Positions 18,063-26,794 of a DNA stretch of 64,000 nt are shown here, in pieces (position 1 is the stretch's first letter; every line of letters starts with the position of its first letter). Source of the DNA: Aquipseudomonas guryensis. Lineage in GTDB: Bacteria > Pseudomonadota > Gammaproteobacteria > Pseudomonadales > Pseudomonadaceae. The stretch lies in contig NZ_JACJFN010000001.1 in the NCBI RefSeq assembly GCF_014164785.1, positions 1,178,001 to 1,242,000 of the forward strand, in the 5' to 3' direction. The translations under genes were made by a program, and so were the position numbers. The notes beneath the pieces were generated by a model. That model was not told the DNA's origin and ran no database searches. It worked only from the letters and a program-made list of their open reading frames with translations.

Positions 18063-18308
18063 GGGAGTATCTCCGGTCGGGGGCTGGGCGAGTGGCGCTG
18101 GGATCAGCGCGCGGCGTGCGGCGAGCGGAGGGCAGGCGTGGAGCGGCCAGAGTGGCGGCAGGAACGAGGCATGGCAATCACCCATCTTGTTGTTGTCGGG
18201 GTTGGCCGGCTGCTGCGTGTAGACGCGCAGCCGGACGAACCGGTCTGTGCCGGTAGTGGGGCGATGCTAAGGGGCTAAGCTTTCAGCGGGCTTTCGCTAG
18301 CGTACCGT

Positions 18309-19214
18309 TCAGCGCAGCAGGGCCAGCACGACGAACAGGCTGAGCCCGGACAACAGGGTTTGCAGGGTGATTAGCCCCGCCATCAGTTGGCTGTCGCCAC
18401 CCAGCTGGCGGGTCAGCACATAGGCGGTGGGTGCCGTGGGCAGGGCGAAGAACAGCACCAGTACCGTGCTTTCCAGTGCAGGCAACTGCAGCAGACGCGC
18501 TACAGCCAGGGCCAGCAGAGGCATGCCGAGCAGGCGCAGGCCGCAGTTGCAGAGCAGGGCGGTTTTTTCTCCGGCCAGTTCCTGTGGGCGCAGGGCGGCA
18601 CCGACGCAGAGCAGGCCCAGCGGCAGGCTGGCTGCGGCCAGCAAGCCGAGCAGACGATCGCTGCCACCGGGCAGGCCGATGCCGGCCAGGTTGACCAGTA
18701 TCCCGGCGAGGCAGGCAAGGATCAGCGGGTTTTTCACTATCGGCCAGAGCAGGCTGCGCACGCTGACGCCTTGTTCGGCGGTGAGCGACCAGACTGACAG
18801 CACGTTTACCGCCGGCACCATCAGCGCCAGCAGCAGCGCCGCCAGCACCAGACCGGTCTGGCCGTGCAGGCTGCCGACCACGGCCAGGCCGAGGTAGGTG
18901 TTGAAGCGCAGGATGCCCTGGCTGAAAGCACCGAAGCGTGCCGCCGGCCAGCCGCGCAGGCGGCGCACCAGCAACAGGCCCAGCCAGGCGCCGCCGAGAG
19001 CGAGCAGCACGGCCAGGGCCAGGCGTGGCAGCGCCGGATTGTCCAGCGGCGCAGTGGCCAGGCTGCTGAACAGCAGGGCCGGGAACAGGATGAAGTAGTT
19101 GAGGCGCTCGGCGGCCGGCCAGAAGGCCTCACCTGGGAAGTTCCAGCGGCGCAGGGCGAGACCGCCGAGGATCAGGGCAAAGAGGGGCCAGAGGCTGTAA
19201 ATGAGGATGGTCAC
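18309..19214 (-). CDS. AEC-family transporter (auxin efflux carrier fold)
   Basis: The 301-residue product has about ten hydrophobic segments and the AEC family layout, with GILRFNTYLGLAVVGSLHG in the N-terminal half, NPLILACLAGILVNLAG and PLGLLCVGAAL in the centre, and ALPTAPTAYVLTRQLGGD near the C terminus. Members export or take up organic acids such as malate; the substrate here is unknown. The start is a GTG at 19214. It is transcribed away from the GFA gene, with a short shared upstream region of under 90 bases. Confidence 0.88.
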   Translation of the reverse strand: MTILIYSLWPLFALILGGLALRRWNFPGEAFWPAAERLNYFILFPALLFSSLATAPLDNPALPRLALAVLLALGGAWLGLLLVRRLRGWPAARFGAFSQGILRFNTYLGLAVVGSLHGQTGLVLAALLLALMVPAVNVLSVWSLTAEQGVSVRSLLWPIVKNPLILACLAGILVNLAGIGLPGGSDRLLGLLAAASLPLGLLCVGAALRPQELAGEKTALLCNCGLRLLGMPLLALAVARLLQLPALESTVLVLFFALPTAPTAYVLTRQLGGDSQLMAGLITLQTLLSGLSLFVVLALLR

Positions 19215-19300
19215 GGGGGTTTCCGCTTCGTTCGAGCCATCATCTTGGGCAAAAGCCGGCGCTCAGGCTAGGGTCTGTGAAAAACTTCCGGAGAGTACCC

Positions 19301-19705
19301 GTGACCGATACCTACTGCGGCGGCTGCCATTGCGGCCACCTGCGCTACACCTTCGAGGCGCCACTGCAGGATATCGCGCACTGCCACTGCTCGATCTGCC
19401 GGCGCACCAGCGGTGGCATCGTCACTACCTGGCTGACGGTGCCGGCACAGAGCTTTCGCTGGCGCAGCGGTGAGCCGGCGGTTTACGCCTCTTCGCCCAG
19501 CTGCACACGCTATTTCTGTGGCCACTGCGGCTGCCACCTGACGCTGTTCACCACGCTGAGCCCGGATAGCCTGGATATCACCGTGGCCAGCCTGGATCAC
19601 CCGGAGCTGGCCCCGGCCGAGCGGCATATCTGGGTGAAGAGTCGGCTGCCTTGGCTGCAGCTGGATCCGCAGTTGCCACAAGAAGACGAGGAGTTCATCC
19701 CCTGA
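19301..19705 (+). CDS. GFA-family zinc protein (glutathione-dependent formaldehyde-activating-like)
   Basis: The 134-residue product carries the zinc-binding cysteines of the family: YCGGCHCGHLRY, HCHCSICRRTSGG and YFCGHCGCHL. Family members include glutathione-dependent formaldehyde-activating enzyme and CENP-V, but most bacterial members have no proven substrate. I chose the GTG at 19301 because GGAGAG lies five bases upstream and homology starts at DTYCGGC. A GTG at 19277 would add eight residues. It converges with the DUF4105 gene, with three bases between the stops. Confidence 0.88.
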   Translation: MTDTYCGGCHCGHLRYTFEAPLQDIAHCHCSICRRTSGGIVTTWLTVPAQSFRWRSGEPAVYASSPSCTRYFCGHCGCHLTLFTTLSPDSLDITVASLDHPELAPAERHIWVKSRLPWLQLDPQLPQEDEEFIP

Positions 19706-19708
19706 CGA

Positions 19709-21667
19709 TCAGGGCAGCAGCAGCCCGCCGCCAGCCTTGTGCAGGTTGCGCAGGTGCGTGCCGAGCTGCTTGAGGTTGGCCTCGCCGGCCTCCAGTTCGG
19801 ACAGGCGCTGCGGTTCGAGCAGGCGCCGCACTTCGCGGTCGAGGTCGTCGCTGAGCTGGCGCAGGGCCTGCTGGCGTGTCGTACTCTCCTGCTCCAGGCG
19901 TTGCCATTCGCTGCGTTGCGGTAGGCCGTAGCCGGCGTCGAGCAGTTCCGCCGGGCGGCTGAGGAAGCCGCTGTTGGCGAGGATCTGTCGCAGCGTGTTG
20001 TCGGCCTCGCCGAAACCGGGCTGGTGTTGCTCGCGGGCCTTGAGGTAGCGCTGCTTGAGGTCTTCCTGGGCCAGCAGCAGCTGGCGGCGCAAGGCGGCCT
20101 GTTCGAGCAGCAACAGGGCCGCGCTGGTGCGCAGGTCGGCGCGGGCGAACCAGTGGCGACGTTGCTCGGCCGGCAGCTGCAGCCAGTCTTCGACCTGCTC
20201 CTGCGGCACCGGCAGCTGGGCGCGTAGCACGGCGAACATGGCCTGGTAGCGGTCGCGGAAGGAATCGAAACGGTAGCCCAGGCGCAGCGCCTCGCGCGGG
20301 TCGGCCAGCACGCTGCGGTCGGCCAGACCGCGGCCTTCGAGGATATCCAGCAGGCCGTTGGGCATGATGCTGTCGAGGGCCTGTAGCTCATCGTGGCCGG
20401 TGCCGCTACGCAGCAGCTTGAGGGTTTCCACCGCGCAGTTGTTGGATAGGAACCAGTAGTCGCCGTCGTAGCTCCAGTGCAGCTCGGCGGCGCGTTCGAC
20501 CAGCTGCTCCAGCTCGCTGCGTTGCAGCTTGAGGGGCACCGAGACCAGGCCGCGCAGCTCGACCTTGGTGTATTCCTCGATCACCTGGGCCAGCGGCAGG
20601 ACGAACAGGCGCGAAGGGTAGGCTCCGGTCAGGCCGTCCCAGCTGGACAGCTGCACATCGCCGACGAAGGCGCGGTAGGACAGCACCAAGTGCTCCTGCA
20701 GATCCAGGCGGCAATCCGGACCACGCGGCCGTCCCGGCGCGCAGATCACCAGGCGCAGCATGCTGTGGCCCCAGCGGCTGGCCCACTGCTGGTTGGGCTC
20801 GGCGAGCAGGTAGTCGACCTGGTAGACCCGTTCGGGGTCGAGCTGGCCGAGAGGCTGGCGGGCGAAGTCGCGGCCGGCGTTGAGGTAGGCATAGCCATCG
20901 GCGCAGGCCTGCTGCTTGGCCGGCGTCCAGGCGAAATGCGTGGCGAAGTAGCGCTGCAGGGCCGGCCGGCGGCAGGCGTAGCTCGGGTCGAGGAGGAAGT
21001 ACTCGAGATTCACCGCGACAAACTCGCGCGGATTGCTCAGCTCGTACAGGTCGGGGCTGCGGCTGTTCTGGCCGTTGTCCTGCTCGCGCCTGCCGCGTTT
21101 GCCAACCGCCTGTTGCCAGCCGGCCAGGTCGAGCAGGCGCGGGTCGTCGCTGAGGGTGAAGCGCCGTGCATCCTGGCCGCGGCATTCATCCGCCAGGCCG
21201 ACCCTGCCATTGCTGGCGACGCGGCCCTGGCAGCGTTGCAGCAGGTGCTGTTCGGCAGCGGACCACAGGCGGGCACGGTCATACAGGTGGGTCAGCTCGT
21301 GGACTATGGTGGCGAGCACTTCGCGGCGCAGGGTGCCGTGGGGGCGGCCACTCGGTGCGTCGGCCTGCTGTGGGTCGAGCAGGTGTGGCAGCAGGTTGGT
21401 ATTGAGGCTCAGGGCATCGAGACGGGTGATGCGCCCGTAGGCGTTGGCCGGCAGGTCATCCTGCCAGCCCACCCGTACCTGCCGATCCAGGCGCTGGATA
21501 AAGCTGGGCGGCAGTGTGGCTAGGGCCTCGTCGATCAGCTGCTGGCTGAGCTGGCGTTCGGCGGCGCTGAGTCCTTCACTGTCCAGGCTAAGGCGCAGTT
21601 CGGCCTGGACCGCCGTGGTGGTTGCCAGCAGCACGGCCAGCAGCCAGCGCACGACGGGTGTCCTCAC
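19709..21667 (-). CDS. DUF4105-domain protein with N-terminal metalloprotease-like HELTH motif
   Basis: The 652-residue product has an N-terminal signal peptide (to about residue 22) and a HELTH motif at 123-127, as in zinc metallopeptidases, in an N-terminal domain of about 250 residues. A DUF4105-type domain follows (QVDYLLAEPNQQWASRWGHS, YWFLSNNCAVETLKLL with a conserved Cys). The C-terminal 200 residues are charged and helical. It is probably exported to the periplasm or outer membrane. Its start overlaps the stop of the first DUF2388 gene, so the three genes up to 22516 form one unit. The function is not known; a peptidase role is only suggested by the motif. Confidence 0.85.
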   Translation of the reverse strand: MRTPVVRWLLAVLLATTTAVQAELRLSLDSEGLSAAERQLSQQLIDEALATLPPSFIQRLDRQVRVGWQDDLPANAYGRITRLDALSLNTNLLPHLLDPQQADAPSGRPHGTLRREVLATIVHELTHLYDRARLWSAAEQHLLQRCQGRVASNGRVGLADECRGQDARRFTLSDDPRLLDLAGWQQAVGKRGRREQDNGQNSRSPDLYELSNPREFVAVNLEYFLLDPSYACRRPALQRYFATHFAWTPAKQQACADGYAYLNAGRDFARQPLGQLDPERVYQVDYLLAEPNQQWASRWGHSMLRLVICAPGRPRGPDCRLDLQEHLVLSYRAFVGDVQLSSWDGLTGAYPSRLFVLPLAQVIEEYTKVELRGLVSVPLKLQRSELEQLVERAAELHWSYDGDYWFLSNNCAVETLKLLRSGTGHDELQALDSIMPNGLLDILEGRGLADRSVLADPREALRLGYRFDSFRDRYQAMFAVLRAQLPVPQEQVEDWLQLPAEQRRHWFARADLRTSAALLLLEQAALRRQLLLAQEDLKQRYLKAREQHQPGFGEADNTLRQILANSGFLSRPAELLDAGYGLPQRSEWQRLEQESTTRQQALRQLSDDLDREVRRLLEPQRLSELEAGEANLKQLGTHLRNLHKAGGGLLLP

Positions 21668-21987
21668 AGGGCGAGGATGGCTTCGGCGAGTTCCTGGTCG
21701 GAGGCGCCGCGGGCTTCCGGCAGACGTTCACGCAGGGTGGCGAAGGCGGCCTCCAGCTCTGCACCGCGGATGTCACCGGCGCTGGCGACGAAGCTGGCGG
21801 CATCATCGCGGGCGGCGCGCACGACTTTCATATCGCGGATCGAGGTGGTGGTGTCAGAGGTGAAGTCGAAGCTGCGGTCCAGCGCACGGATGATGATGTT
21901 GCTGGTGGCCACCAGAGTTTGCGCCTGGACGCTGACGGCGCCAAGGCAGAGGGTGGCAGCGAGAAGGGTGGGCAACAGGTTACGCAT
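21664..21987 (-). CDS. DUF2388-domain small exported protein
   Basis: The 107-residue product has a signal peptide ending near AVSVQA, then ATSNIII and ARDDAASFVASAGDIRGAEL, which is the conserved core of DUF2388. It ends ELAEAILAL. The ATG at 21987 has GGAG upstream; an earlier in-frame start would add 20 residues before the signal peptide. The stop overlaps the DUF4105 start by four bases. It shares the core motif and C-terminal ending with the neighbour at 22199, so the two are paralogs. Function unknown; probably periplasmic. Confidence 0.87.
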   Translation of the reverse strand: MRNLLPTLLAATLCLGAVSVQAQTLVATSNIIIRALDRSFDFTSDTTTSIRDMKVVRAARDDAASFVASAGDIRGAELEAAFATLRERLPEARGASDQELAEAILAL

Positions 21988-22097
21988 GACAACTCCAGAT
22001 AAGCAGGGAACCTGCCTATTGGACGAAAATAGCCTGCGCCAGTTCAAGTCCGATGACCTGCGGCCGCGACGGCGTTCACGCAGGCCACCGCCAATCT

Positions 22098-22164
22098 TGT
22101 GAGCGCGGCTTTAGCCACGCTGGGCTAAAGCTGCACGGCATTGCGGATAAATCCGCTCTCACAG
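22098..22164. repeat. Degenerate REP palindrome between the DUF2388 genes
   Basis: TTGTGAGCGCGGCTTTAGCC on the left and TTGCGGATAAATCCGCTCTC (then ACAG) on the right are REP-like ends in opposite orientation. The centre holds a second imperfect hairpin (GGCTTTAGCC/GGGCTAAAGC). This is a REP pair of the GAGCGG-type, different from the CCAGCTTGCTGG type elsewhere in the window. Confidence 0.7.
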
Positions 22165-22198
22165 AGGCGTGTCCGACTTAAGTCGGTGCGCGCAGCCT

Positions 22199-22516
22199 TC
22201 AGAGTACGAGAATGGCCTGGGCCAGTTGCAGATCATCGGCCTGCAGCTGGGGTGCCTGCTGGCGAATGTGCTGCAGGGCGGCCTCCAGGCGAGCGCCACG
22301 AATCTCCCCCTGGCTGGCGACGAAGCTGGCGGCATCGTCACGCGCGGCCAACACGATCTTGTCGTCACCGAAGGATGAGGAGATATCGGAGGTGGTATCG
22401 GTAGTGCCGACTGTGGCGCTGCCGAGGGTGTCGGTGGTGACTACGAAGCTGGTGGCGGAAGCTGCGCATGACGCAGTCAGCAGCACGGCGATCGAGGTTA
22501 AGCGCAGGTAGTGCAT
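22199..22516 (-). CDS. DUF2388-domain small exported protein, second copy
   Basis: The 105-residue product has a signal peptide ending near CAASA, and the core ARDDAASFVASQGEIRGARL, which matches the copy at 21664-21987. It ends LAQAILVL. The ATG at 22516 has AAGGA upstream; an in-frame start eight codons earlier is less likely. The region between the two copies carries a REP, which may allow different amounts of the two messages. Likely periplasmic, function unknown. Confidence 0.87.
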   Translation of the reverse strand: MHYLRLTSIAVLLTASCAASATSFVVTTDTLGSATVGTTDTTSDISSSFGDDKIVLAARDDAASFVASQGEIRGARLEAALQHIRQQAPQLQADDLQLAQAILVL

Positions 22517-22579
22517 CGTGTGTTCCTTATACGAATTCAAATGAAGTTGAACCTATAGAGTCTCTGACTTGCGCGTGGT

Positions 22580-23578
22580 TCATATTTTGCGCAGCAAGGT
22601 CGCGGCGACGAGGCCGAGGTTACCCAGGAGCGTCTGCCGGTACACCCCCGCCCGCAGCATAGTCTGCACCCGCAACGGCAGGCGTGCCGTACGTGCTTTG
22701 GAGAACCGGTCGAGGACAACCCTATTGGCCTGGGTCAGCAACCCGACCTGTGGCGCCAGGGCGTTCAGGTTGACATCGTTCCACTGGTTGAAATCCCCTA
22801 ACAACATACGGCGGATGCGGAAAATCCGGTCGGATATGCCCGAATTGGCTCCGATCAGGTTGCTGCCATGCTGACGGTAGTCGATGGTCGGCTTGGGGTC
22901 GTAGTGGACATGACCGCCATGCCCTGTGGCCAGGATGTAGAACCACCAATCGTGTGAGATCACCTGCACGTTGCCTGCTTGAGCAAGTAGGTCGCGTGCG
23001 GGGCGATTGAAAACCATGGTGTTACCGCCAGCGAGACTCTGTACCAGTGCATTACGGAAGGACGGCGGCTTGTCGAAGAGCGGGGATAACCCCTGGGGAT
23101 GCCCCGTGGCGTCGACCAGGCGTGTCCGCGAGCAGTAGAGCGCTGCACTGCCGAGCGGCTGCTGTTCGAGCCAGGTAAGGGCGCGCTCCAGTTTGTCTGG
23201 ATGCCAAAGGTCATCCTGGTCGCAGAATGCAAAGAACGATGCATGGATCGACGTATCCGTCGCCATGGACAGGAAGTTCGCGGCAAAGCCTCTCCCCGGG
23301 CCTTTGACGATCCGTAGTCGATCATCCCCGAAGCGACGGCGATAGTGTTCGAGAATGCTCAGGGTACTGTCTTGGGAGCCGTCGTCGGAGGCCACGATTA
23401 CCCAATCCTGGTGAGTCTGGGCTGCTATCGAATCGAGCTGTTCGGCCAGGTACTTCTCCCCGTTGAATGTCGAGAGAAGAATCGCCACCGTTGATTTGGC
23501 TGCCACTTCCTCCTCATCGGATGAGCGGCTGTGTCTGGCTTGCAAGAGTTCATCCGGCACAGTACGGGCCTCCCTCAT
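22580..23578 (-). CDS. Family 2 glycosyltransferase (rhamnosyltransferase-like)
   Basis: The 332-residue product has a GT-A fold: AILLSTFNGEKYLAEQLDSI, then VASDDGSQDST, and the metal-binding acidic cluster CDQDDLWHPDKL at about 119-130. Later HDWWFYILATGHGG and PTIDYRQHGSNLIG are typical of the rhamnosyltransferase-like branch. It would transfer a nucleotide-activated sugar at the cytoplasmic side of the membrane. It is the last gene of the leftward polysaccharide operon that starts at the ABC permease, 17 bases after the large WbsX protein. The acceptor and sugar are not known. Confidence 0.88.
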   Translation of the reverse strand: MREARTVPDELLQARHSRSSDEEEVAAKSTVAILLSTFNGEKYLAEQLDSIAAQTHQDWVIVASDDGSQDSTLSILEHYRRRFGDDRLRIVKGPGRGFAANFLSMATDTSIHASFFAFCDQDDLWHPDKLERALTWLEQQPLGSAALYCSRTRLVDATGHPQGLSPLFDKPPSFRNALVQSLAGGNTMVFNRPARDLLAQAGNVQVISHDWWFYILATGHGGHVHYDPKPTIDYRQHGSNLIGANSGISDRIFRIRRMLLGDFNQWNDVNLNALAPQVGLLTQANRVVLDRFSKARTARLPLRVQTMLRAGVYRQTLLGNLGLVAATLLRKI

Positions 23579-23595
23579 TCGTCATCCCGACAGCC

Positions 23596-26500
23596 TCACA
23601 GGGCAGCTTCGGCGTAGGCATAGCGCTTGTTGCTCGGAGTGCCATCGCAGCTCCGCAGCTTCAGGCCGGCCGCACTTGCACTGATGGCAATGGCGCGCTC
23701 CATGGCATGGGCGAAAGTGCCGTCTACCTGCCCACCTTCAGTCTCGAAATCTTCATCTGCCAGTGCAAGGTTCATGAGCGGCAGCAGCGCGCTGGTTTTG
23801 GCGAAGAACATGGTTCCCGCTACAAAACTGGCGCGGCTCAGCTCCGCAGGGCTGATCCCGAGTCTGCAGGCCAGTTTTTCCACCGCCAGGGCATTCGATC
23901 CCCAGTAGAAACTCATGGGCACCACATGGCCTGCCGGCCCCAGGATACCCAGGCTCGGGTCGTTGGCAAAAGACGACATGGCTTCGGAAAGTGCCTGTTG
24001 ATCCAACAGTTTTGCGTAAAGATCCTTACGCCAGCTATCGCCGTCCTGGCGATGGGTCGACTTCTTGGTATGTACCTTGACCAGCGTTGCAAACCCATCC
24101 TGAACGATCTGGGGAAGCAGTTTCAGGAAAGGCAAGACGTCCCGTCCATGATTGGGCAGTTCATGCAGGCAATAGTCGAGATTGCTATTCACCAGTCGGT
24201 TGCGGATCGCTTCGCCTTGCCCTACAGGCGTTGAAATATAGAGTTTGAGGGGGATGTGGCGAATCTGGCGAATGTGCTCGAGTATCTCCTCGAACACATC
24301 CATATAGTAGGCATGAATCACTACGGCGATACCTGGGCGTGGGTTGGCCACAGGTGAGGATGACTGTAAGCCTGCTCGCAGACAGGCCATCCGCGATGCT
24401 TCCAGATAGCCATAGCCATAACGCTGATCGGGCTCGAGGTGGGCACCTTCCGCCCATTCGTTCCAGGCATTGATAAACACCAGTCGCTGATCTTTCTGGG
24501 GAAATCTGCGCACGGTGTCCTTGATGGTGTTGAACAACCACTCCTGATAACCGCGTGGCGAGCTGTTGATGAAGGAGGTGCCACGCTCCTTGCGTCGAGC
24601 GGTATTGTCCCAGGATGGGCAGACCCCACGGAACAGGGTGTATTTGGGAGTAGTAAGTTTGGCGCTGCGTTTCAGGTAGGTGCGCCAGTCATATACCTTG
24701 CCTAGGAAGTTGTCCTTCAGGGGCAGTACGCTGTCGGTGACATCATCGGGCACGGTGCCATTGGGCGGGAATTCGACGGCGGCGTCGAATCCGTACCGGG
24801 CGGGGTGCGCCTTGTCGAAAGACTGGGTATAGGCCAGATAAATCTCGCCGACACCATTCTCGCGGCACCAGGCGCGCCAGCGCGCCGCCGTGGCCTTGGC
24901 GTCGGGCAGTTCGCCGGGGCGGTAGACTAGAAGCAGGGGCTTGCCATCGATACGGATGTAGCGCTCGTCGCGTAGGTACTCGGCCACATGGGCGATGAAG
25001 GCCAGATCATCGTCGGCCGAGTGTTTCTGCCCGATCAGTATCTGGTCATCCAGCCCGTCCCAGCGCCTGCTCCAGTTTTCATTGGCCCAGCAGAGGCAGA
25101 AGGGGAGATCCAGATCGCGGTTCTGCAGGTAATTCTCGATTGGCTTTTCAAGCAGGCGCTTGCCGCCGAACCAGTAGAAATAGAAACAAAAGCCCGCGAT
25201 ACCGTAGAGCTTGGCCAGCTCTACTTGGCGTCTCTGTGTCTCGGGATCTTCCAGGTTGTAGTAGCCGAGCTCCCCAGGAATATGGGGCTGATAGTGACCT
25301 CTATAGTGCGGCTGGGCCGGTTTGACGTTGGTCCATTCGGTGAAGCCTTCGCCCCACCATTCGTCGTTTTCTGGTATGGCGTGGTACTGGGGAAGATAGA
25401 AGGCAAGCAAGCGGGCTGGCTGCTGGGCGGGAACGTCGGTGCGCAGCCGCCTTACCTGCTGGATCGGTTCGTTAAGCCAATTGAGCGGTGCACCCTCAAC
25501 GCTACTACCTTTTTGTCCGCTGGCAAGGAGCCAGTTTTGGTAGGTTCTGGTTCGCAGAAACAGGCTTCCGGTATGGCGGAAAAGCCAATCCTTGGCGAGT
25601 TGTTTCTGGGTAGTTGAACCCGGCAGGTTCTGCCAGAGGCTGCGGGTTGCCAGGGAGATGCTGTGCACGATGAGCTTGGGTGCAGAGCGGTAGTCCTTGA
25701 GGGTCCGCAAGGCTCTAAAAAGGAGGTTGCTGCGGATGCGATCCAGCTGCTCAAGCACTTTCGCATGCTCCGCCCATGCATCCTTGCATTCATCCTGCAG
25801 CCTGGCTGTTTGAGACAGCAGGCTGTCGCGCTCGCGCTGCAGGTCTTCCGGCGTCACCAGGCTGTTTAATGCGTCCAGCTCCCGGGCGATGGGTTCGAGC
25901 GTGGCGATAGTCGCCGACAGCCGGCTGCATTCCGCGATCAGATGTTCCGCCGCAGATAACTTGTCGTTCTTGGCGATGGATTTCAACAGTGCATTGAGAT
26001 CGCGAATAATCTGCAGCACTTCGCTGGGGGTATTTAAATGCTCATCGTTGAACTTCGAGTGACGTAGATCCTGTGCCAAGAACTCCTGGCTGAAGGCCGC
26101 GAATGCTTCGGGGGCAGAGTCCGGAGATGGCAAATCAAATGCTCTAGCGATGCGTCGCAGCTCTTCCTGCGGGTTCTCCATGAGGTTGTCGTAATCTACT
26201 ACTAAGGCGTCCTGGGTCATGGTGTTCTGGATCGCCGACAGCGAGTACTTTGCCCACAGCAGCTGCGCTTGCACAGGGTAGATACCATCTCTTTTGCGCA
26301 AAGATGCAGCGACACTGAGTGGGTTGCGGAAGCAGATCAGGTACTGGACCTTGACGCCTAACCGGCTGAAAACGTGCTGCCAGAACGGCAGCAACAACGA
26401 GGCTTGTGGATCCTTGATTGCCAAACACTGCGTTTGCGCAAGTTTGCTGGAGAGGATGCGTTCCGCGTCGTCTAACAGCGCCGAGAATTCAGGTTGCAGC

Positions 26501-26742
26501 AGGCTGTTCGTCTGCAGCGGAGCTAGCTTGTCCCAGGTCGAGCCCAGGTGGGCAAGGAGTCGGGAGTTGAGGGCGTGAAAGTCGATGTCCTCGAAGAAAC
26601 CCTTATCATTATTGTCCTTGGCGGCCGGCATCAGGCTCTGGCCCAGCTCTGCGCCTAGAACTTCCAAGCCGCGGGTGAGTGCACTGGTGCCGCTGCGATG
26701 CATGCCCAGAACCATCAGAACTCTTTTGCACTCAATGCTCAT
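23596..26742 (-). CDS. Three-domain sulfotransferase / WbsX-like glycan protein / RgpF-like protein
   Basis: The 1048-residue product combines three modules. Residues 8 to about 250 form a sulfotransferase with PAPS-loop motif GMHRSGTS at 13-20. About 260-345 is a charged helical, probably coiled-coil linker. From about 444 to 770 is a WbsX (glycoside hydrolase 99-like) domain: LAFYLPQYHAIPENDEWWGE, then FTEWTNVKPA, FCFYFYWFGGKRLLE and FCLCWANENWSRRWDG. About 800-1040 is an RgpF/rhamnan-synthesis-like domain (VVIHAYYMDVFEEIL, KVHTKKSTHR). It lies 52 bases after the ABC ATPase gene. The fusion suggests sulfation coupled to glycan assembly. The exact reactions cannot be told; WbsX domains lack a settled function. 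Confidence 0.85.
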   Translation of the reverse strand: MSIECKRVLMVLGMHRSGTSALTRGLEVLGAELGQSLMPAAKDNNDKGFFEDIDFHALNSRLLAHLGSTWDKLAPLQTNSLLQPEFSALLDDAERILSSKLAQTQCLAIKDPQASLLLPFWQHVFSRLGVKVQYLICFRNPLSVAASLRKRDGIYPVQAQLLWAKYSLSAIQNTMTQDALVVDYDNLMENPQEELRRIARAFDLPSPDSAPEAFAAFSQEFLAQDLRHSKFNDEHLNTPSEVLQIIRDLNALLKSIAKNDKLSAAEHLIAECSRLSATIATLEPIARELDALNSLVTPEDLQRERDSLLSQTARLQDECKDAWAEHAKVLEQLDRIRSNLLFRALRTLKDYRSAPKLIVHSISLATRSLWQNLPGSTTQKQLAKDWLFRHTGSLFLRTRTYQNWLLASGQKGSSVEGAPLNWLNEPIQQVRRLRTDVPAQQPARLLAFYLPQYHAIPENDEWWGEGFTEWTNVKPAQPHYRGHYQPHIPGELGYYNLEDPETQRRQVELAKLYGIAGFCFYFYWFGGKRLLEKPIENYLQNRDLDLPFCLCWANENWSRRWDGLDDQILIGQKHSADDDLAFIAHVAEYLRDERYIRIDGKPLLLVYRPGELPDAKATAARWRAWCRENGVGEIYLAYTQSFDKAHPARYGFDAAVEFPPNGTVPDDVTDSVLPLKDNFLGKVYDWRTYLKRSAKLTTPKYTLFRGVCPSWDNTARRKERGTSFINSSPRGYQEWLFNTIKDTVRRFPQKDQRLVFINAWNEWAEGAHLEPDQRYGYGYLEASRMACLRAGLQSSSPVANPRPGIAVVIHAYYMDVFEEILEHIRQIRHIPLKLYISTPVGQGEAIRNRLVNSNLDYCLHELPNHGRDVLPFLKLLPQIVQDGFATLVKVHTKKSTHRQDGDSWRKDLYAKLLDQQALSEAMSSFANDPSLGILGPAGHVVPMSFYWGSNALAVEKLACRLGISPAELSRASFVAGTMFFAKTSALLPLMNLALADEDFETEGGQVDGTFAHAMERAIAISASAAGLKLRSCDGTPSNKRYAYAEAAL

Positions 26743-26794
26743 ACATGTCTCATTGGGCTCATGGACCCATTCTTATTGTTCGTGGTTGAAGGGG

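Noticed and set aside
16729..18177. Arg/Pro-rich minus-strand frame overlapping the CitMHS gene
   Set aside because: Low-complexity shadow frame; the CitMHS frame has membrane segments and a ribosome site.
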